DNA from: Cupriavidus taiwanensis
GTDB lineage: Bacteria; Pseudomonadota; Gammaproteobacteria; Burkholderiales; Burkholderiaceae
Assembly: GCF_900250075.1 (NCBI RefSeq)
Contig: NZ_LT977070.1
Span: 1,681,634 to 1,745,633 of the forward strand
Reading direction: 5' to 3'
DNA length: 64,000 nt
Part shown: in pieces, positions 35,754-44,790 of the stretch
Layout: the number at the start of each line of letters is the position of its first letter
Numbering within the stretch: position 1 is the stretch's first letter
Position numbers and translations under genes: made by a program
Notes under the pieces: model-generated
Database searches by the model: none
What the model was told of the DNA's origin: nothing
The model's input: the letters and a program-made list of their open reading frames with translations, nothing else

Positions 35754-36494
35754 GTGTCCGCTCGCCGCTTTGCCCTGATTCCCTGTGCCGGTACCGGCAG
35801 CCGCGCCGGCGGTGCCGTGCCCAAGCAATACCAGACCGTGGCCGGCCGGCCGATGATCTGGTACGCGCTGGCGGCGTTCTCGGCGTGCGACGCCATCAGC
35901 GCCACCGCGCTGGTACTGGCACCCGACGACATGCCGCTGGAATCGCGCTTCGGCGCTGCCGCCTTTGCCGGGCTGCGCTTCGATACCGCCTTTGTCGGCG
36001 GCGACAGCCGCCATGCCTCGGTGCTGGCGGGCCTGCACCACCTGGCGCAGCTGGGCGCGAGCGACGCCGACTGGGTGCTGGTGCACGATGCCGCGCGCCC
36101 GGGCCTGACCCCGGCGATGGTCCACGCGCTGGTGCGCGCGGTGGAAAGCGACGGCGACGACGATCCGGACGCCGCCATCGGCGGCATCCTGGCGGTGCCG
36201 GTGCCGGATACGCTGAAGCGGGCCCAGGATGACGCCCGCATCGGCACCACCGTGCCGCGCGAAGGGTTGTGGCAGGCCCAGACGCCGCAGATGTTCCGCC
36301 TGGGCGTGCTGCGCCAGGCGCTGCAGGACGCCATGGCGGCCGGCGCGGTGGTGACCGACGAGGCCAGCGCGATCGAGCGCCTGGGCCTGCATCCGCGGCT
36401 GGTGAACGGCTCGCTGCGCAATTTCAAGGTGACTTACCCGGAGGACTTCGCGCTGGCCGAAGTGCTGCTGGGCAGCCACGCCAAAGGAGCATGA
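35754..36494 (+). CDS. ispD: 2-C-methyl-D-erythritol 4-phosphate cytidylyltransferase IspD
   Basis: 246 residues from a GTG at 35754. Third step of the MEP isoprenoid pathway: CTP + MEP to CDP-ME. The N-terminal nucleotide loop [14 protein letters not shown] and KQYQ carry the catalytic Arg/Lys pair (AGTGSR, PKQYQ). VLVHDAARP provides the metal Asp, and TPQMF is a family marker. No in-frame ATG precedes the conserved loop closely, so GTG is the best start. It is followed by ispF with 4 nt between, an arrangement (ispDF) common in proteobacteria. A TATTAT/TATAGAAT stretch at about 35643-35651 is a likely -10. Confidence 0.95.
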   Translation: MSARRFALIPCAGTGSRAGGAVPKQYQTVAGRPMIWYALAAFSACDAISATALVLAPDDMPLESRFGAAAFAGLRFDTAFVGGDSRHASVLAGLHHLAQLGASDADWVLVHDAARPGLTPAMVHALVRAVESDGDDDPDAAIGGILAVPVPDTLKRAQDDARIGTTVPREGLWQAQTPQMFRLGVLRQALQDAMAAGAVVTDEASAIERLGLHPRLVNGSLRNFKVTYPEDFALAEVLLGSHAKGA

Positions 36495-36498
36495 CCGC

Positions 36499-37008
36499 AT
36501 GATGCCTTTCGATATCCGGGTGGGGCAGGGCTATGACGTCCACGCGCTGGTGCCCGGCCGCAAGCTGATCCTGGGCGGGGTCGAGATCCCGCACGACCGT
36601 GGCCTGCTGGGCCATTCCGATGCCGATGCGCTGCTGCACGCGGTCACCGACGCGCTCTTCGGCGCGGCCGCGCTGGGCGATATCGGCCGTCATTTCCCCG
36701 ACACCGACGCACGCTTTGCTGGCGCCGACAGCCGCGCGCTGCTGCGCGAGGCGGCACGCCGCGTGCGCGAGGCCGGCTATGAGATCGGCAATGTCGACGT
36801 CACGGTGATCGCGCAGGCGCCCAAGCTGGCGCCGCATATCGGCGCCATGGTGGCCAACCTGGCCGAAGACCTGGCGATTGCGCGCGGGCGCTGCAACGTC
36901 AAGGCCAAGACCAACGAGAAGCTGGGCTTCGAAGGCCGCCAGGAAGGCATCGTGGCGCAGGCCGCGGTGTTGCTCTGGCGCGCCTCGGTGGCGGACGCGC
37001 AGGACTGA
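36499..37008 (+). CDS. ispF: 2-C-methyl-D-erythritol 2,4-cyclodiphosphate synthase IspF
   Basis: 169 residues. Cyclises CDP-ME-2-phosphate with loss of CMP in the MEP pathway; active as a zinc-containing homotrimer. Zinc ligands lie in GYDVHAL (Asp/His) and the later His of [14 protein letters not shown]. The Thr/Glu block [12 protein letters not shown] binds the nucleotide. AAAGGAG at the end of ispD supplies its ribosome site; the first of two adjacent ATGs is used here. Convergent with the GNAT gene with 2 nt between. Confidence 0.96.
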   Translation: MMPFDIRVGQGYDVHALVPGRKLILGGVEIPHDRGLLGHSDADALLHAVTDALFGAAALGDIGRHFPDTDARFAGADSRALLREAARRVREAGYEIGNVDVTVIAQAPKLAPHIGAMVANLAEDLAIARGRCNVKAKTNEKLGFEGRQEGIVAQAAVLLWRASVADAQD

Positions 37009-37010
37009 AC

Positions 37011-37583
37011 TCAGGCGCGCGGCGTGTCTGCCGCGGTGTCTTCGGGCGGGATGGCGTAGGTGTAGTCAATCAGCCGCGCCATCGCGCCGCTGCGTGCGCC
37101 GGCCTCGGTGCGCTTGGTGAATCCCATTTGCTGGCACAGGCGGTTGGCCGACGCCATTTCGGGCATGGTGCGCACCACCAGCGTCGACGCGCCGATATCG
37201 CGCGCGCGCTGGATGCAGATCTGCATCAGCGTGCGGCCCAGCCCCAGGCCGCGCGCCTGCGGGCTGACCGACAGCAGCCGTGCTTCGGGCTGGGTCAGGG
37301 TGATGGTGCTGCCGTCCAGCGCCGGCAGTGTCGCGCCCGGGTGGCAGAACAGCACCGCGCCCATGATGCCGTGATCGGTCTCCGCCACCCACCATTCCAT
37401 GTCCGGGTGGCTGGTCGCCAGCACGGCCTGCATGCCGCGCTGGAACGAGGCGCGGCAATCTTCCATGATGGCGAGCTCGTATTGCCCGTAGGCCTGTTGC
37501 GTGACGGCGGCGATATCGCCCCAGTCATGCACCGCCGCCAGGCGGTAATGGAAGCGGGGGGAAGTCGGCGAAGGCAGGGTCAT
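37011..37583 (-). CDS. GNAT-family N-acetyltransferase
   Basis: 190 residues from the ATG at 37583. Acetyl-CoA-binding motif A is VSPQARGLGLGRTLMQICIQ (Arg/Gln-x-x-Gly-x-Gly-x type), preceded by the beta-4 strand EARLLSV. MGFTKRTEA near the end is the usual motif-B region. The substrate cannot be read from the sequence. The frame is open 23 residues further upstream without homology. It is convergent with ispF. Confidence 0.8.
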   Translation of the reverse strand: MTLPSPTSPRFHYRLAAVHDWGDIAAVTQQAYGQYELAIMEDCRASFQRGMQAVLATSHPDMEWWVAETDHGIMGAVLFCHPGATLPALDGSTITLTQPEARLLSVSPQARGLGLGRTLMQICIQRARDIGASTLVVRTMPEMASANRLCQQMGFTKRTEAGARSGAMARLIDYTYAIPPEDTAADTPRA

Positions 37584-37775
37584 GGCAGGCTGAAAGTGCG
37601 GATCCTGCCTGGATTGTAGGCGGATCGCCGCGCCCGCGCAGGATGCGGCCATGACGGTTGCAGGATGGGGACAGCCGGCAAGTTCCGATGGGAAGCTGCC
37701 GGCTGTTGTGCTACGGCGCCCGTTGCCGGGCCGCCAGGGAGGGCGCGGGGGCGCGCGGATGCCTTGCTGGGTCGC

Positions 37776-38297
37776 TTACTGCGCCGCGATCACGTTGGCC
37801 GCGGCCACGATCACTGCGGCAATGCGGCCGACGTCGCGCAGCTGCTGCGCGGTCATGCCCTGTTCATTCTTCAGCAGCTGGTAGTGCGACTTCACGCAGA
37901 AGTGGCACTTGCCCACGATCGATGCGGCCAGCGCGTACATCTCGAAACGGCGCTTGTCCACGCCGCCATGGGTGGCGTAGGCGTTCATGCGCAGCCCGGC
38001 CGGCTGGCTGGCCAGGTCCGGATCGTCGGCCATCTCGACATACGGATACCAGGTGTTGTTCATGCCCATCAGCGCCGCCGCGGTCAGCGCGCCGTTGGTT
38101 TCCTCGGGCGACAGCACGCCGGCATTGCGGATGGCGTCCACCAGCACCTTGCTCTGCGCCGCGAATGCCGCCGCCAGCGCCACGCCGACCGCATCGTTGC
38201 CTTCCAGCGAGGAACGGGCGATGGTGCCGTCCACGTTCAGGCGGATGTCCTTGGCGTAGTCGGGGATAAGATTCTTAATCGTGCTGAGGAATTCCAT
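37776..38297 (-). CDS. ahpD: Alkylhydroperoxidase AhpD
   Basis: 173 residues. All catalytic positions of the Mycobacterium tuberculosis enzyme are present: Glu119, Cys131 and Cys134 in KCHFC and His138. In mycobacteria AhpD is the reductase that re-reduces AhpC using lipoamide-linked electrons. It stands 105 nt downstream of ahpC on the same strand, which supports that partnership here and explains the absence of an ahpF. A terminator hairpin between them suggests that less ahpD than ahpC transcript is made. The 192-nt gap to the GNAT gene shows nothing. Confidence 0.93.
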   Translation of the reverse strand: MEFLSTIKNLIPDYAKDIRLNVDGTIARSSLEGNDAVGVALAAAFAAQSKVLVDAIRNAGVLSPEETNGALTAAALMGMNNTWYPYVEMADDPDLASQPAGLRMNAYATHGGVDKRRFEMYALAASIVGKCHFCVKSHYQLLKNEQGMTAQQLRDVGRIAAVIVAAANVIAAQ

Positions 38298-38325
38298 TTA
38301 TTTCTCCTATCGGTCAGAGCTCAAA

Positions 38326-38345
38326 AAACCCGCGCAAGCGGGTTT
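38326..38345 (-). terminator. Attenuating terminator between ahpC and ahpD
   Basis: On the minus strand AAACCCGC-TTGC-GCGGGTTT is followed by TTTGAGC, an intrinsic terminator between ahpC and ahpD. A second 9-bp GC stem (38350-38370) precedes it. Partial read-through would still allow ahpD expression. Confidence 0.75.
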
Positions 38346-38402
38346 CGATGCGGAGGGCGGGGCCCTCCGCGGATCGCCACGGCGTCTGGCGACGGTCAGA
38401 AA

Positions 38403-38951
38403 TTACAGCGTGGCGCCACCAACCGCACGGTTGCACGGGCACAGCTCGTCCGTTTGCAGGCCGTCCAGGATACGCAGGACTTCGTCCGGGTTGCGGCCGA
38501 CGTTCAGGTTGTTCACCGAAACGTGCTGGATGGTGTTTTCCGGGTCGACGATGAAGGTCGCGCGCAGGGCAACGCCGGCGGCGTGGTCACGCACGCCCAG
38601 CTGGTCGATCAGCGAACCGGTCACGTCGGCGAATTGCCACTGGTTCAGCTTGTTCAGGTCCTTGTGTTCGCGGCGCCATGCCAGCTTGACGAACTCGTTG
38701 TCGGTCGAGCCGCCCAGCACGATCGCATCGCGGTCGGCGAAGTCGCCATTCAGCTTGGCGAAGGCCACGATTTCCGTCGGGCACACGAAGGTGAAGTCCT
38801 TCGGGTAGAAGTAGATGATCTTCCACTTGCCTTCGAACGACTTCTCAGTGATGTCTTCGAAAGCCGACTGGCCGTTCTCTTCGTGATTGTTGAAACCCGG
38901 CTTGACACCGACGACGTGGAAGGCTTCGAGCTTGTCACCAACGGTCTTCAT
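38403..38951 (-). CDS. ahpC: Peroxiredoxin AhpC (AhpD-linked type)
   Basis: 182 residues from the ATG at 38951, which has AGGAG 7 nt upstream; an earlier ATG at 38975 lies before that site. Typical 2-Cys peroxiredoxin: peroxidatic Cys57 in FTFVCPTEI, and two C-terminal cysteines, Cys171 and Cys173 (ELCPCNRAVG), as in M. tuberculosis AhpC (three cysteines). It reduces hydrogen peroxide and organic peroxides. Its reductant is probably AhpD, encoded next. An OxyR-like pattern lies upstream. Confidence 0.95.
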   Translation of the reverse strand: MKTVGDKLEAFHVVGVKPGFNNHEENGQSAFEDITEKSFEGKWKIIYFYPKDFTFVCPTEIVAFAKLNGDFADRDAIVLGGSTDNEFVKLAWRREHKDLNKLNQWQFADVTGSLIDQLGVRDHAAGVALRATFIVDPENTIQHVSVNNLNVGRNPDEVLRILDGLQTDELCPCNRAVGGATL

Positions 38952-39084
38952 AGACTTCTCCTGATACGGTTGCAATGAGAGCGGTGCCGCTGCCGCGTGC
39001 CCCGGCGTGGGACCGGTGAGTCGGCTGCTGCGGCGGCGTACCGCGACAAAACGTGATTATGCGTCATCATCCGGGCCCGGGCTA

Positions 39085-39121
39085 ATTGATATTCTCAAAC
39101 GGCCCGATAGGCAAACCATGT
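39085..39121. promoter_or_regulatory. Possible OxyR site upstream of ahpC
   Basis: Four tetranucleotides spaced by 7 nt (ATTG, CAAA, ATAG, ATGT) match the OxyR pattern ATAG-N7-CTAT-N7-ATAG-N7-CTAT at about 11 of 16 positions. The site lies 134-170 nt upstream of ahpC, in the 264-nt gap to the MFS gene. Confidence 0.35.
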
Positions 39122-39215
39122 GGCGCGTCGTCGCGCCAGCCCCGCCGATCCGATGGGGCAGTATGCCATGCACGATGACACCGCACATGGCAACTTGGTG
39201 ACGGTTACGGGGAAA

Positions 39216-40520
39216 TCAAGCCGCCTGCATCGCCGCCTCGCTGCCGCGGCGCGCGCGGAAGATCACCAGCGTGGCAACCAGCCCGCACAGCGCGGCGAAC
39301 ATCAGCCACAGCCCGGGCGCGGCCTTGTTGCCGGTGGCGTGGATCAGGTAGGTCGAGATCGCCGGCGTGAAGCCGCCGAACAGCGCGGTCGCAAGGCTGT
39401 AGGCCAGCGAGAAGCCGGTGGTGCGCACCGCGGGCGGCATGATCTCGGTCAGCGCCACCACCATCGCGCCGTTATAGCTGCCATACAGGAACGACAGCCA
39501 CAGCTCCACCATCAGCAGCCGCGCGAACGACGGCTCGGCCACCAGCCACGACACCGCCGGATACGCGCTCAGCAGCGTCGCCACCGTGAAGCCCAGCAGC
39601 AGCGGCTTGCGCCCGACCCGGTCCGACAGCGCGCCCATCAGCGGCAGCCAGATGAAGTTGGACAGGCCCACGCACATGGTGACGATCAGGTTGTCGGTGT
39701 CGTCCAGCTTCAGCACGGTCTTGCCGAAGGTCGGCGTGTACGCGGTGATCATGTAGAACGACACCGTGGTCATCACCACCATCATGCAGCCGGCCAGGAT
39801 GATGCGCCAGTTCTGCAGCATCGAGCGGTAGATCTCGCCGATCGCCGGGCGGTGCTTGCGCGCCTTGAAGGCCTCGGTCTCTTCGAGCGAACGGCGGATC
39901 AGGAACAGGAACGGCACGATCAGGCAGCCGACCAGGAACGGGATGCGCCAGCCCCATTCGTCCATCTGCGCCGGCGCCAGCGTGGCGTGCAGGATCACGC
40001 CGAGCAAGCCGGCGAAGATCACCGCCACCTGCTGGCTACCCGATTGCCATGCGACATAGAAGCCCTTGCGCCCGGGCTTGGCGATCTCGGACAGGTAGAC
40101 CGAGACCCCGCCCAGCTCCACGCCCGCGGAAAAGCCCTGCAGCAGCCGGCCGGCCAGCACCAGCAGCGGCGCGGCCACGCCGATGGTGGCATAGCCCGGC
40201 ACGCAGGCGATCAGCAGCGTGCCCATGGCCATCAGCACCAGCGTCATGATCAGCCCCTTGCGGCGGCCGTGGTGGTCGATATACGCGCCCAGCACGATCG
40301 CGCCCAGCGGCCGCATCAGGAAGCCCGCGCCAAAGGTGGCGAGCGAAAGCATCAGCGAGGCAAACTCGTTGCCGCTCGGGAAGAACGTCCTGGCAATGGC
40401 GGCGGCGTAGAAGCCGTACACCATGAAGTCGTACATTTCCAGGAAGTTGCCGCTGACGACGCGAAACACGGTGCGGAACCCGTGCTGCGAGCCGGCGGAC
40501 GCTGCGGTGGTCTCTGACAT
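39216..40520 (-). CDS. MFS metabolite:proton symporter (citrate/tricarboxylate-like)
   Basis: 434 residues, 12 transmembrane helices, of the MHS group. N-terminal region [20 protein letters not shown] is the family hallmark, with the Asp/Gly-Arg motif ([13 protein letters not shown]) between helices 2 and 3 and a repeat in the second half ([14 protein letters not shown]). The large polar loop [13 protein letters not shown] fits CitA/TcuC-type carriers of citrate or tricarballylate. The actual substrate is unproven. It is monocistronic and unrelated in role to the neighbouring ahpC. Confidence 0.85.
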   Translation of the reverse strand: MSETTAASAGSQHGFRTVFRVVSGNFLEMYDFMVYGFYAAAIARTFFPSGNEFASLMLSLATFGAGFLMRPLGAIVLGAYIDHHGRRKGLIMTLVLMAMGTLLIACVPGYATIGVAAPLLVLAGRLLQGFSAGVELGGVSVYLSEIAKPGRKGFYVAWQSGSQQVAVIFAGLLGVILHATLAPAQMDEWGWRIPFLVGCLIVPFLFLIRRSLEETEAFKARKHRPAIGEIYRSMLQNWRIILAGCMMVVMTTVSFYMITAYTPTFGKTVLKLDDTDNLIVTMCVGLSNFIWLPLMGALSDRVGRKPLLLGFTVATLLSAYPAVSWLVAEPSFARLLMVELWLSFLYGSYNGAMVVALTEIMPPAVRTTGFSLAYSLATALFGGFTPAISTYLIHATGNKAAPGLWLMFAALCGLVATLVIFRARRGSEAAMQAA

Positions 40521-40722
40521 GGCTGTCTCTCAGTCACCGCCGGTGCGATCCGGCGGCATGATTCTCGGGAGGTATCAGCCAGGCGCGCGCGGGCCGCGCC
40601 ATGTGGGAGGGGAGTTGCCGCGGGCCTGACGGGCGCCAGTGTGCGCCGCGCCCCTGTCATTGCCCTGTCAAATGCCTTTCAGGAAGCTATCAGTGGCTGT
40701 CGAAAACCTGTCAGTGCGCCGC

Positions 40723-42072
40723 TCAGGCGCGCCGGAAGCATGCGCTGACCACCAGGCCGGTGGCCGGCGCGGCGCGGTTGGCCAGCAGCAGCCGGCCGCC
40801 GTTGCGCTGCATGATGCGGTTGACGATGGACATGCCCAGCCCGGCGCCCTTGGCCTCGCTGCGCGCCGCGTCGAGCCGGTAGAACGGCCGCGTCAGCAGC
40901 GACAGCTGGCCGTCGGGCACGCCCTTGCCGTGGTCGGCCACGGTCAGCACGGCTTCCTTGTCGTCCACGCGCGTGGAGATTTCCACCACCGCCATGCCGG
41001 TCTGTTCGTCCTTGGCATAGCGGCGTGCGTTCTCGACCAGGTTGTCGAGGATGCGCTGCACTTCCATGCGGTTGGCCACCGCCATCACCGGCTCCTTCGC
41101 GCGCACATGCACGCGCACGTCGTCGTGCGCGGCATAGACGCCGACGGCATCGTGCACCAGCGCCGACAGGTCCACCGGCTCGACCGTCTCCAGCGGCGGG
41201 CGGGCGTAATTGAGGAACTGCCCGATGATGGCGTCCATCTGCTCGATGTCGGCGATCATGGCGTCGCGCGTGGTGCCGTCCATCGGCGACATCTCGGTTT
41301 CCAGACGCAGCCGCGTCAGCGGCGTGCGCAGGTCATGCGAGATGCCGGCCAGCATCACCACGCGGTCGTCGTCGAGCTGGCGCAGGTCGCGCACCATCTG
41401 GTTGAAGCTGTGGTTGGCCAGCGCCACTTCGCTGGCGCCATGCTCGGGCAGCGGCGGCGGATCGCCGCCGGCGCCGATGGCGCGCGCGGCGTTGGCCAGC
41501 CGCTTGAGCGGGTAGTTGACGCGCGCGGTGATAAAGGCCGCGCCGATGATCGACAGCAGCAGCGCGGCGATACTCCACCACAGCCACTGGATGCCGGGCA
41601 CGCGCTCGAAGCGTTCCGGGCTGATCGCGACCCAGTAGTCGTCGCCCTCGATCTCGAAGCTGACCCACACGCCGGGGATGTCGTTGACGGTGGTGGCCAG
41701 CACGGTGTCCTCGCCCAGGCGGCTGCGGATCTCCTGCTGCACCAGCGAGGTCAGGAACGGGTTGGCGGTGGGCGCGGCGAAGTCGTCGTCCTTCTCGCGC
41801 GGATAGACCTTGATGCCTTCGTTCTGCACCAGGTCCAGCAACAGGAAGCGACGCCGCGCGGGATCGGAATAGAGCAGCGCGGCGCGCGTGAGCTTGACCA
41901 CGCTGACCACCTGCATGGCGATCTGCTGCGCGCGCGGGGCGCGTTCGAACAGCCGGTAGCTCTGGAACCAGATGCCCAGCGAGATGGCCAGCAGCAGGGC
42001 GATCAGCATGAAGGTCCGCCAGAACAGCGAACCAAAGAACCGCGTTGCGGTACGGCCGATTACGGTCGCCAC
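40723..42072 (-). CDS. envZ: EnvZ-like sensor histidine kinase
   Basis: 449 residues. Transmembrane helix 1 at about 16-34, periplasmic region to about 160, helix 2 at about 163-182, then HAMP (ITARVNYPLKRLANAARAIG). His246 in SHDLRTPLTRL is the phosphorylation site. ATPase motifs: NLVENARRYA (N box), VADHGKGVPDG (G1) and GAGLGMSI (G2). It probably acts on the OmpR gene just upstream. As in other beta-proteobacteria the pair may respond to osmolarity or envelope state; the signal is not readable. The gap to OmpR is 24 nt. Confidence 0.9.
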   Translation of the reverse strand: MATVIGRTATRFFGSLFWRTFMLIALLLAISLGIWFQSYRLFERAPRAQQIAMQVVSVVKLTRAALLYSDPARRRFLLLDLVQNEGIKVYPREKDDDFAAPTANPFLTSLVQQEIRSRLGEDTVLATTVNDIPGVWVSFEIEGDDYWVAISPERFERVPGIQWLWWSIAALLLSIIGAAFITARVNYPLKRLANAARAIGAGGDPPPLPEHGASEVALANHSFNQMVRDLRQLDDDRVVMLAGISHDLRTPLTRLRLETEMSPMDGTTRDAMIADIEQMDAIIGQFLNYARPPLETVEPVDLSALVHDAVGVYAAHDDVRVHVRAKEPVMAVANRMEVQRILDNLVENARRYAKDEQTGMAVVEISTRVDDKEAVLTVADHGKGVPDGQLSLLTRPFYRLDAARSEAKGAGLGMSIVNRIMQRNGGRLLLANRAAPATGLVVSACFRRA

Positions 42073-42096
42073 GATAGGAACAGCGGCCGCAATCGG

Positions 42097-42819
42097 TTAT
42101 TTCACGCCATCGGGAATGAAGACGTAGCCCAGGCCCCACACCGTCTGGATGAAACGGGGGTTGCTGGGGTCCGGCTCGATCAGCTTGCGCAGGCGCGAGA
42201 TCTGCACGTCCAGGCTGCGATCGAACACTTCATATTCGCGGCCGCGCGCCATTTCCATCAGCTTTTCGCGCGACAGCGGCTGGCGCGGATGGCGCGCGAA
42301 CACCTTCAGCACCGAGAACTCGCCGGTGGTCAGCGTGATCTCTTCGTCGTTCTTGGTCAGCGTGCGCGTGGCCAGGTTCAGCACGAAGTCGCCGAAGGCA
42401 AAGGTCTCGGGCGTTTCCGACGGGGCGCCGGGCACTTCGGCCGGGCCCTTGCGGCGCAGCACCGCATGGATGCGCGCGATCAGCTCGCGCGGGTTGAACG
42501 GCTTGGGCAGGTAATCGTCCGCGCCCATCTCCAGGCCGACGATGCGGTCCACGTCCTCGCCCTTGGCGGTGAGCATGATGATCGGGGTCTGGTCATTGGC
42601 GCCGCGCAGCCGGCGGCAGATCGACAGGCCGTCTTCGCCGGGCATCATCAGGTCCAGCACCAGCAGGTCGAAACGCTCGCGCAGCCAGAGCTTGTTCATC
42701 GCGGTGGCGTTCTCCGCCACCAGCACGGTAAAACCCTGTTCGCCCAGATAGCGGCGCAGCAGATCGCGCAGACGCGGGTCATCGTCGACGACAAGAATCT
42801 TGTGGCTGGTATTTTCCAT
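42097..42819 (-). CDS. ompR: OmpR-family response regulator
   Basis: 240 residues, highly similar to OmpR by eye: receiver with Asp-Asp pocket VVDDDPRLRDLLRRYL, phospho-acceptor Asp56 in VLDLMMPGED, Thr in MLTAKG and Lys of YLPKPFNPREL. The winged-helix domain ends in TVWGLGYVFIPDG, the OmpR-type C terminus. DNA targets are not in this window. First gene of the ompR-envZ operon; it is divergent from the exported basic protein at 43134. Confidence 0.95.
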   Translation of the reverse strand: MENTSHKILVVDDDPRLRDLLRRYLGEQGFTVLVAENATAMNKLWLRERFDLLVLDLMMPGEDGLSICRRLRGANDQTPIIMLTAKGEDVDRIVGLEMGADDYLPKPFNPRELIARIHAVLRRKGPAEVPGAPSETPETFAFGDFVLNLATRTLTKNDEEITLTTGEFSVLKVFARHPRQPLSREKLMEMARGREYEVFDRSLDVQISRLRKLIEPDPSNPRFIQTVWGLGYVFIPDGVK

Positions 42820-43133
42820 GGCGGTATCTTAGCGACTATCGCTTTCGCTCAAAATGGCTTAACAAAACGTTACATACTTTACCCCGTGGTATGGCAGTGT
42901 GCATCAATCGTGCGATTACACTGCGCAATCCGTCCATTTCGGCGCCGTGCGCGGCGGTTTTCCGCGCATTTTCGCCGGACGCTCCACGGCTTCCGCCAGC
43001 CCGTCCAGCGCCAGCTGGCGCAATGCTTGCAGAGGGCGCGGTGCCGGACGGGGTACCGGAATTCCCGGCTTCAGGGCAGTCCAACAGGCAGTCCAACCAC
43101 TGCCTTTTCGCGAAGCCAAGACCGCCATTATCA

Positions 43134-43481
43134 ATGAAAGTGAACCGAACCCGGCACGGGCATCCGCAGCATGGTATCGCCGGCGCATGCCTTGCGCTGG
43201 CGCTGGCCGTGCTGGCGCTGTGCATGCCGGGCGGGACGGCACTGGCGCAATCGGCGGGTATGGCCAACCTGCTCAAGCGCTATCCGTCGGCGCAGGCGAG
43301 CGACCCGGGCAACAGCCAGCGCGAAGCGCGCGCCCGTGCCGAGCGCCATCGCACCGAACAGCGCGAGGCCGAGCGCCGGCGCGGCGAGGAACGCGGCGGC
43401 TCGCGGCTGTCGCCGGACGAACGCCGCCGGCTGCGCAAGAATCTCTACGACTTCGGACGCGACATCTACCAGGGCGGCTAG
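43134..43481 (+). CDS. Small exported highly charged protein
   Basis: 115 residues. A signal peptide (HGIAGACLALALAVLALCMPG, cleavage after ALA) precedes a mature part rich in Arg, Glu and Ala (REARARAERHRTEQREAERR, then GEERGGSRLSPDERRRLRKN) likely to form a charged helix. The Cys in the hydrophobic segment is not in a good lipobox. The C terminus LRKNLYDFGRDIYQGG is a motif shared with other small Burkholderiales exported proteins. The frame extends upstream to 42891, but the ATG at 43134 gives the credible signal peptide. Function unknown. Its stop codon shares a CTAG palindrome with the next gene. Confidence 0.65.
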   Translation: MKVNRTRHGHPQHGIAGACLALALAVLALCMPGGTALAQSAGMANLLKRYPSAQASDPGNSQREARARAERHRTEQREAERRRGEERGGSRLSPDERRRLRKNLYDFGRDIYQGG

Positions 43482-44740
43482 CCGCGCGGCTGGAAGTGGC
43501 GCAGGAAATCCACGAAAACCTCCGCGGCCAGCTGCGCATCTTCGGCGGTGATGGTCTCCAGCGGGTTGTGGCTGATGCCGCCGTTGCCGCAGCGCACGAA
43601 CAACATCGCCACGTCGGTGACCCGCTGCATCATCATGGCGTCATGGCCGGCCCCTGACGGCAGCTCGAACGCCTGCAGCCCGCGCTTTTTCAGCACCGCC
43701 CCGAACTGATCCATCAGCCAGCGCGCGCACGGCGCGTTGTTGACCGGCGGCACGCGCTCCACCTGCGCGCTCAGGCCGCGGCGTTCGGCAATCTGCGCGA
43801 TGCCGGCGACGATGTCGGCGATGGCGGCCTCGCGGATGGCATCCTCGCCGGCGCGAATATCCATCGAGAAGGTGCAGGCCGCGGGGATGACATTGCTCGA
43901 GCCGTTCGGCACCTGCAACTGGCCCACGGTGCCGACCAGCGTCGGCGCCGCCGCGCAGCGCTGCTCCACCAGCAGGATCATTTCGGCCGCGCCCGCCGCG
44001 GCGTCCCGGCGCATGCCCATCGGCGTGGTGCCGGCATGGCTGGCCAGGCCTTCGACGCGCACCGAGAAACGGCTGCTGCCGGCAATCTGCGTGACCACGC
44101 CCAGCGGCAGCTCATGGTGCAGCAGCACCGGACCCTGTTCGATATGCACTTCGACAAAGCCCAGCAGCGACGCCGGATCGAGCGCCGCGTCGCGCAGCGC
44201 CTGCAGCTCGCCGGCGCCGGGCAGGCCGGATGCGGCCAGCGCCTCGCGCAGGGTTACGCCGTCGGCGTCCTGGCGTTCGAGCAGCGCGGCGTCGAAGCGG
44301 CCGGCCAGCACGCTGCTGGCCAGGAAGCTGGTCTTGAAGCGCAGTCCTTCTTCCTCGGCGAAGGCCACCACGTCGACGTGATAGGGCAGGCGGACGCCGG
44401 CCCGGTTGAGCGCGCCGAGCACGGCGATCGGCAGCAGGATGCCAAGCCGGCCGTCATAGCGCCCGCCATTGCGCACGGTGTCGAAATGCGAGCCGGTCAG
44501 CAGCACGCGCGCGTCACGCACTGCGGGATCGGCGGCATAGCGGCCGATGACATTGCCGATGGCATCGATGCGCACCTGCATGCCGGCGGCTTCCATCCAC
44601 TGCGCCAGCAGGGCCTGCGCAGAGCGGTGGGCGGGCGTCAGGTAGGCGCAGGTCAGGCCGCCCTCCATGTCGGAGAAACGGGCGAGTTCGTCGGCATGGG
44701 CGAGGATGGTGTCGCCGAGGGCGGCGGAGGTCTGCGTCAT
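43478..44740 (-). CDS. Zn-dependent amidase/hydantoinase-type hydrolase
   Basis: 420 residues, M20/M40-like N-carbamoyl-L-amino acid hydrolase or allantoate amidohydrolase group. Metal motifs: LLTGSHFDTVRNGGRYDG (His/Asp), AFAEEEGLRF (Glu pair) and GAGHDAMMM (late His). GLVEVHIEQGPVL-type sequence (FVEVHIEQGPVLL) is a family signature. Substrate could be carbamoyl amino acids, beta-ureidopropionate or allantoate; nothing nearby decides. The ATG at 44740 is preferred over the open frame upstream to 44827, which runs into the next gene's end. Confidence 0.85.
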   Translation of the reverse strand: MTQTSAALGDTILAHADELARFSDMEGGLTCAYLTPAHRSAQALLAQWMEAAGMQVRIDAIGNVIGRYAADPAVRDARVLLTGSHFDTVRNGGRYDGRLGILLPIAVLGALNRAGVRLPYHVDVVAFAEEEGLRFKTSFLASSVLAGRFDAALLERQDADGVTLREALAASGLPGAGELQALRDAALDPASLLGFVEVHIEQGPVLLHHELPLGVVTQIAGSSRFSVRVEGLASHAGTTPMGMRRDAAAGAAEMILLVEQRCAAAPTLVGTVGQLQVPNGSSNVIPAACTFSMDIRAGEDAIREAAIADIVAGIAQIAERRGLSAQVERVPPVNNAPCARWLMDQFGAVLKKRGLQAFELPSGAGHDAMMMQRVTDVAMLFVRCGNGGISHNPLETITAEDAQLAAEVFVDFLRHFQPRG

Positions 44741-44790
44741 GGCGGTACGGCTTGGAACAGGTGGTCGGAAAAGGCGGCGTAGTCCGCGCG

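Noticed and set aside
32589..36494. A 1301-codon open frame on the plus strand across mfd into ispD
   Set aside because: Only the last 246 codons (ispD from 35754) are real; the rest is the antisense of mfd.
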